This document shows, in pieces, positions 60,878-64,000 of a DNA stretch of 64,000 nucleotides; the first letter of the stretch is position 1; the number at the start of each line of letters is the position of its first letter. The stretch is taken from assembly GCA_033964015.1 (NCBI GenBank), contig CM066919.1:1860001-1924000 (forward strand), given 5' to 3'. The notes under the pieces are model-generated. The model was not told the origin of the DNA. It did not search any database and was given only the letters and a program-made list of their open reading frames with translations. The position numbers were made by a program, and so were the translations under genes. This DNA comes from Scolanthus callimorphus (lineage: Eukaryota > Cnidaria > Anthozoa > Actiniaria > Edwardsiidae).

Positions 60878-62212
60878 CTAGTAATTGTACATGTACTCGC
60901 ACTGTGAGTGTCTTGCTGGGTGAGTCATAAAATCCTCGGGTGACTTCATTGACGCGCAGAAGTTTCCAGGCGGCGGCGGCGAAGAACAGGCGAAACTCTC
61001 GCGGTTGAGTTGCTCTTGAAGCTGCACGGCAAGACGGAAGTCATTAGCCTCTGTCTCCGAGGAGAATGAGTACATATCCCGGCACATATCAGACGAATTG
61101 TTCGCAGTGAACCTAACAGGGAACCGTATCGAATATTCTTCTTCTAAGATTCTTTTCTTGGGATTAACCCCATGTTCCGGTCTGTTAGTGTTTACATTCC
61201 GAAGGTTAGCGCCGGCCTCGTGCTCTTCAACTGCTTGCCTCAATAGAGGAAGCACGCGGTTTCTCGGGGGAAGTTTGTTTGCGCATTTTTTCTGTAAAAG
61301 TGCACAATGCTTGTTTAAAAGCGCCCAGTTCTTCACCCCATTCACGATGTATTTATCAGGATCGGAAGAAATAATATCGTCCTCTATCCTGCGTGCGAAT
61401 GTGTCTTCTGCGGTTTTGTAAGCCTTCATTTTCGTATCATAGTCACTTTGCAACTTTGCAAGCTGGGACTCAGATTTTGATACTTTCTGCGAGAGACCTC
61501 TCCTCTTTGCTTTTTCTTGGGGATGCTTATCAATTTGGCCACAGAGAAGCGCAGATTGGCATTCCATTCCCTCTCTACAATTTCTTCTCGTGTGGCCTGA
61601 TTTCATGTGGCACATTCCGCAGACTGTTAGTATGCCGGAATTCAGGACAATGGCTTTCCCGAGCTCCATTTCAATGCTTTCTTTCTCCGCTTTTGCGTTT
61701 TTGAGGTCGTTCTTCGCTTGGTCAATCTCCTGGTGCTTTCTTTGGAGCATGCGGTCTACGGGGTTCAGGAGCGGTTGGTCTACACAGGTGGATTTGGCAG
61801 CAACAGTTTGAGACGCGATAGCCGCTCGCGTGGCAACACTTTCAACTTGGGCGTTTCTTGTCGCTGTCCTTTCAGTCATACGTTGTGTGATCTTGCTGTT
61901 CATAGGCGAGTCCAGTGCTCCAGCCTGCAACTTGATGCGTTTAAAATCTCTATCAGGAACAAGACGAGCGCATTGCCAGAGCTCCGCGTACGATCTTTCG
62001 TCTCCAAAGTTCAAGTTCACCCAGTTATCCTCGTCGTCTAGATAGCGCAATCTAATGGTTTGCTCGTTGAGATAGCTCAATGTCGTGCAACGTGTTGTGA
62101 TGTCTTCCACTAAATCCTTAAAAGAGTAATTTCCTGACGTTATTGAACAACTTTGAACCATAAATGTAAGCCACTTCCCTTCTACGTATTCCACTTTTAC
62201 TTGAAACTCCAT
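60878..62212 (-). CDS. Transposon-borne PB1-domain and zinc-knuckle protein, 444 residues
   Basis: A single intact frame starts 90 bp inside the right terminal repeat. Residues 1-97 resemble a PB1 domain: basic/hydrophobic first strands (FQVKVEYVEGKWLTFMVQ) and an acidic OPCA-like motif, RYLDDEDNWVNLNF, near residue 55. Residues 155-190 are Lys/Glu-rich with coiled-coil character. Residues 198-212 (CGMCHMKSGHTRRNC) are a zinc knuckle with spacing C-x2-C-x5-H-x4-C, one residue longer than the retroviral type. A second coiled-coil-like segment follows at 235-285. The C-terminal third is not recognised. PB1 suggests self-assembly or partner binding, and the knuckle nucleic-acid binding; both are inferences. 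A domesticated host gene caught in the element is possible but less likely, given its position and the lack of introns. Confidence 0.85.
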   Translation of the reverse strand: MEFQVKVEYVEGKWLTFMVQSCSITSGNYSFKDLVEDITTRCTTLSYLNEQTIRLRYLDDEDNWVNLNFGDERSYAELWQCARLVPDRDFKRIKLQAGALDSPMNSKITQRMTERTATRNAQVESVATRAAIASQTVAAKSTCVDQPLLNPVDRMLQRKHQEIDQAKNDLKNAKAEKESIEMELGKAIVLNSGILTVCGMCHMKSGHTRRNCREGMECQSALLCGQIDKHPQEKAKRRGLSQKVSKSESQLAKLQSDYDTKMKAYKTAEDTFARRIEDDIISSDPDKYIVNGVKNWALLNKHCALLQKKCANKLPPRNRVLPLLRQAVEEHEAGANLRNVNTNRPEHGVNPKKRILEEEYSIRFPVRFTANNSSDMCRDMYSFSSETEANDFRLAVQLQEQLNRESFACSSPPPPGNFCASMKSPEDFMTHPARHSQCEYMYNY

Positions 62213-62384
62213 ACTCGCTTGTTCTAACTAAAAATCGCCCAGTTCGCAAAATGGGGGATTGATACTTTTCGCGCGTTTGTTGCCTATTGGATACCGCCGG
62301 CGTTGCCAATGGAAACATCAAAGTTTTGACATCATAACGCGACATCCAAACCTGAGCCGCGTCACGCTCAACTGAGAAGCGTAG

Positions 62385-63115
62385 TATCAAACCACATGGA
62401 AGATTTGATGCACGTGTTGTATCAAACCACATTGATCATCCGATGCATGCATGCACGTGTTGTATCAAACCACATGGATCATCTGATGCATGCATGCAAG
62501 TGTTGTATCGAACCACATGGAAGATTTGATGCACGTGTTGTATCAAACCACATGGAAGATTTGATGCACGTGTTGTATCAAACCACATGGAAGATTTGAT
62601 GCATGCATGCAAGTGTTGTATCAAACCACATGGAACATCTGATGCATTCATGCACTGTGTTATATCAAACCACATGGAACATCTGATGCATGCATGCAAG
62701 TGTTGTATCAAACCACATGGAACATCTGATGCATGCATGCAAGTGTTATATCAAACCACATGGAACATCTGATGCATGCATGCAAGTGTTATATCAAACC
62801 ACATGGAACATCTGATGCATGCATGCAAGTGTTATATCAAACCACATGGAAGATTTGATGCACGTGTTGTATCAAACCACATGGAACATCTGATGCATGC
62901 ATGCAAGTGTTATATCAAACCACATGGAACATCTGATGCATGCATGCAAGTGTTATATCAAACCAAATGGAACATCTGATGCATGCATGCAAGTGTTATA
63001 TCAAACCACATGGAAGATTTGATGCACGTGTTGTATCAAACCACATGGAACATCTGATGCATGCATGCAAGTGTTGTATCAAACCACATGGACTATCTGA
63101 TGTATGCATGTACGT
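62385..63115. repeat. 43-bp satellite array (with 35-bp short units)
   Basis: About 17 units of GATGCATGCATGCAAGTGTTGTATCAAACCACATGGAACATCT, with shorter GATGCACGTG..GGAAGATTT units interspersed. Every unit holds the TA that the transposon used. The ORFs of 60-100 codons on both strands are repeat translations. Confidence 0.95.
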
Positions 63116-64000
63116 GTGTATCTCCAGGGGGTGACTCCCATATCAACCGGGCAGGGGTGCTCGTCGGACAAACGACAAAAGACCCCTAACAGATACCAAT
63201 CAGGGTGTAGTTTACTAGTATTTTAAGGAGGCTGCCTACAATTTTTCTGCACTCCACCACCAAACTTTGTTTGCCTGCTGTTCAAGTACAGAAACTTGTA
63301 CCGGTCTGAGCTTTCACATGGTTACCCTGGAGGGTTTGATCTTAATTGTAATGTGTATTTTGTTGTGATCGGAGTTGCTATAGCAACGTAATAACCACAC
63401 CCTTGTTAATTATTAGGGGCCACTAGACACGTTACTCGATCTAAACTTTTAAAATGACACCCCTCGCACTAATCCACGAGTAGCAGCCAATAATCCCAGC
63501 AAGTTTGGAGATAAATTCATTGGGCCGATTTTATGTTATTCGAGAGCCCGTTTTTAAAGCTCCAAAATGTCAAAATTATTATGCCGCAAAGACTTCCTGT
63601 AAAAAGAATGCCTGATATTTGCGTAATTAGAAGATCCTTGCCGCCCAAATTATCTACAAACCCAATGCAATGTGCCAGCCTAATTTGCCTTCTTAGAATG
63701 CTTTCGATTTTGTTTGGCATGTGTTCAAGTATCGAGAAGTAAACTGCAAAAGTTGAGAAATTTTGGCCAGAATTCTAAATCTTGCGTTTTTCCCATCTGA
63801 CAAAAATCCCATATGTCAATTCTTTTGCAACTTCCGTAAATTATTATTGTATATATACCAAAGATATCACCAATTGAAGTATTTTAAGGCACCGAGAAAA
63901 AATTCCAAACTTAATTACTCTTTCGGTTTGCTTGTCCCGGTTTTTGATTGTACTTTGTTTTGCCTGTTGTAGCTTTCATGTAGATTTTTCTGTAGCGAAC
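63116..64000. other. Right edge: repeat fragments, no gene seen
   Basis: 63128-63170 resembles one end of the element at 16720-17732. 63511-63617 is an identical copy of 57512-57618 (107 bp). I looked on the minus strand for the missing BLTP2 N-terminal exons and found no convincing candidate. Confidence 0.5.

Larger units (their letters stand above)
58155..62384 (+). mobile_element. 4.23-kb Tc1/mariner-IS630-type transposon with a PB1/zinc-knuckle passenger gene
   Basis: The termini CTACGCTTCTCA...TGAGAAGCGTAG form inverted repeats of ~85 bp (58155-58239 versus 62300-62384) with about six mismatches. TA flanks both ends (58153-58154, 62385-62386). The insertion splits a satellite unit, GTGTTG-TA-TCAAACC, whose empty version occurs many times next door, so the borders are certain. 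Two convergent genes start just inside the two ends: a DD37E transposase on the plus strand and a 444-codon PB1/zinc-knuckle gene on the minus strand. A MITE is nested between them. It lies in the BLTP2 intron above exon 58007, or upstream of it. Confidence 0.93.

Noticed and set aside
62396..63134. CRISPR-like regular array
   Set aside because: Units repeat directly without unique spacers and the locus is eukaryotic; it is a satellite.

Overview
The window is eukaryotic, most likely from an anthozoan cnidarian (coral or sea anemone). This is inferred from small exons with GT-AG introns of a few hundred bases, animal orthologues recognisable by eye, and a dense load of small DNA transposons and LINE 3' ends. 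The species cannot be named from the sequence alone.

Three protein-coding host genes are supported. (1) BLTP2 (KIAA0100 / Hobbit / SABRE-FMP27 family), a bridge-like lipid transfer protein, fills most of the window on the minus strand, from about 58.0 kb down to 9.085 kb. I could place 57 coding exons; the N-terminal few hundred residues lie beyond the mapped 5' end. (2) EIF2B1 (eIF2B alpha subunit) lies head-to-tail downstream of BLTP2 on the minus strand. Its first seven coding exons run from 6928 to 1464 and its C-terminus is off the left edge. (3) A centrin/caltractin gene on the plus strand (33.8-41.2 kb, seven exons) is nested in the ~9 kb BLTP2 intron between exons 15 and 16.

Much of the rest is mobile or tandem DNA. 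At 58.155-62.384 kb is a 4.23 kb Tc1/mariner-IS630-type transposon with ~85-bp terminal inverted repeats and a TA target duplication. It carries a damaged DD37E transposase and, convergently, an intact 444-codon gene for a PB1-domain plus zinc-knuckle protein. It sits inside a 43-bp satellite. Non-autonomous elements occur at 3.9, 4.3-6.2, 13.3, 28.6, 31.3, 39.5-40.7, 45.7, 47.9, 51.5-54.4 and 59.9 kb, many with recognisable target-site duplications. Three tandem arrays (14.0-14.6, 15.1-15.9 and 23.8-24.1 kb) abut or include BLTP2 splice sites. The most striking has seven 115-bp copies of an exon end with its 5' splice site.

Several conserved exons of BLTP2, centrin and the transposase need one extra base, usually in a homopolymer, to stay in frame. 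This looks more like contraction errors in the assembly than gene decay. Region by region: 0-7 kb EIF2B1; 7-9 kb intergenic; 9-33.5 kb BLTP2 C-terminal two thirds; 33.6-41.8 kb nested centrin; 42.5-58 kb BLTP2 N-terminal part; 58-63.1 kb transposon and satellite; 63.1-64 kb repeat fragments with no gene seen.
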